Source: Clostridia bacterium
Lineage (GTDB): Bacteria > Bacillota > Clostridia > Oscillospirales > CAG-272
Reading direction: 5' to 3'
Assembly: GCA_017382555.1 (NCBI GenBank)
Contig: JAFOAB010000350.1
Span: 1-5,322, forward strand
Length of the DNA stretch: 5,322 nt
Translations under genes and position numbers: made by a program
The notes under the pieces: model-generated
The model's database searches: none
What the model saw: only the letters and a program-made list of their open reading frames with translations
Told to the model about the DNA's origin: nothing
In this document: piece by piece, positions 5,287 to 5,322 of the stretch
Layout: every line of letters starts with the position of its first letter
How positions within the stretch are numbered: position 1 is the first letter of the stretch

Positions 5287-5322
5287 AAAGGCTAACTGTG
5301 TAATAGCTGTCCTTATCGTTCT
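5285..5322 (-). CDS. Possible C-terminal end of a convergent gene
   Basis: Reading in from the right edge on the minus strand, one frame gives NDKDSYYTVSL followed by TAA (complement of 5285-5287). The composition is protein-like, and the stop sits just before the bidirectional terminator, as expected for a convergent neighbour. A second minus-strand frame also stays open to a TAA at 5281-5283, so the frame is uncertain. Twelve codons are too few to name a product. Confidence 0.35.
   Translation of the reverse strand, partial: NDKDSYYTVSL

Overview
The window most likely comes from a Bacillota bacterium of the Clostridia, probably an uncultured gut-type lineage near Oscillospirales. This rests on strong GGAGG-type ribosome binding sites, sigma-A promoters close to consensus, a tRNA with an encoded CCA end, an acetyltransferase of a type I associate with clostridia, and moderate GC genes separated by very AT-rich spacers. 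The lineage is inferred from style; no marker gene is present.

Layout, left to right. Positions 1-1220 (minus strand) hold the first 406 codons of a gene that runs off the left edge, probably a cytoplasmic protein of the six-hairpin glycosidase (alpha/alpha toroid) kind, with its own promoter at 1248-1276. Positions 1277-1540 are a decayed spacer. It holds the first 24 or so codons of a TauE/SafE (TSUP) permease, cut off straight after its Gly-rich motif by what looks like a dispersed intergenic repeat, plus a short unexplained reading frame. Positions 1544-1723 (minus strand) are a complete tRNA-Leu(UAG) unit with a perfect-consensus promoter, tRNA and intrinsic terminator. A plus-strand GNAT acetyltransferase with its own promoter follows (1858-2601).

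The right half is a three-gene operon for an ABC importer of polar amino acids: lipoprotein substrate-binding protein (2736-3593), inner-membrane permease (3655-4347) and ATPase (4334-5236). It is driven by a consensus promoter at 2658-2686. A stable hairpin between the binding protein and permease genes probably lets the first gene be expressed more than the other two. A terminator that works in both directions closes the operon, and the last 38 bases probably hold the C-terminus of a convergent minus-strand gene.

How the genes work together: the lipoprotein captures an amino acid outside the membrane and delivers it to the permease, and the ATPase powers uptake. The exact substrate cannot be read from the sequence. 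The glycosidase-like protein and the acetyltransferase have no visible functional link to the importer. I see no defence system, CRISPR array, intact mobile element or clearly new system. The most unusual item is an insertion of about 55 residues in the ATPase, between Walker A and the Q-loop.
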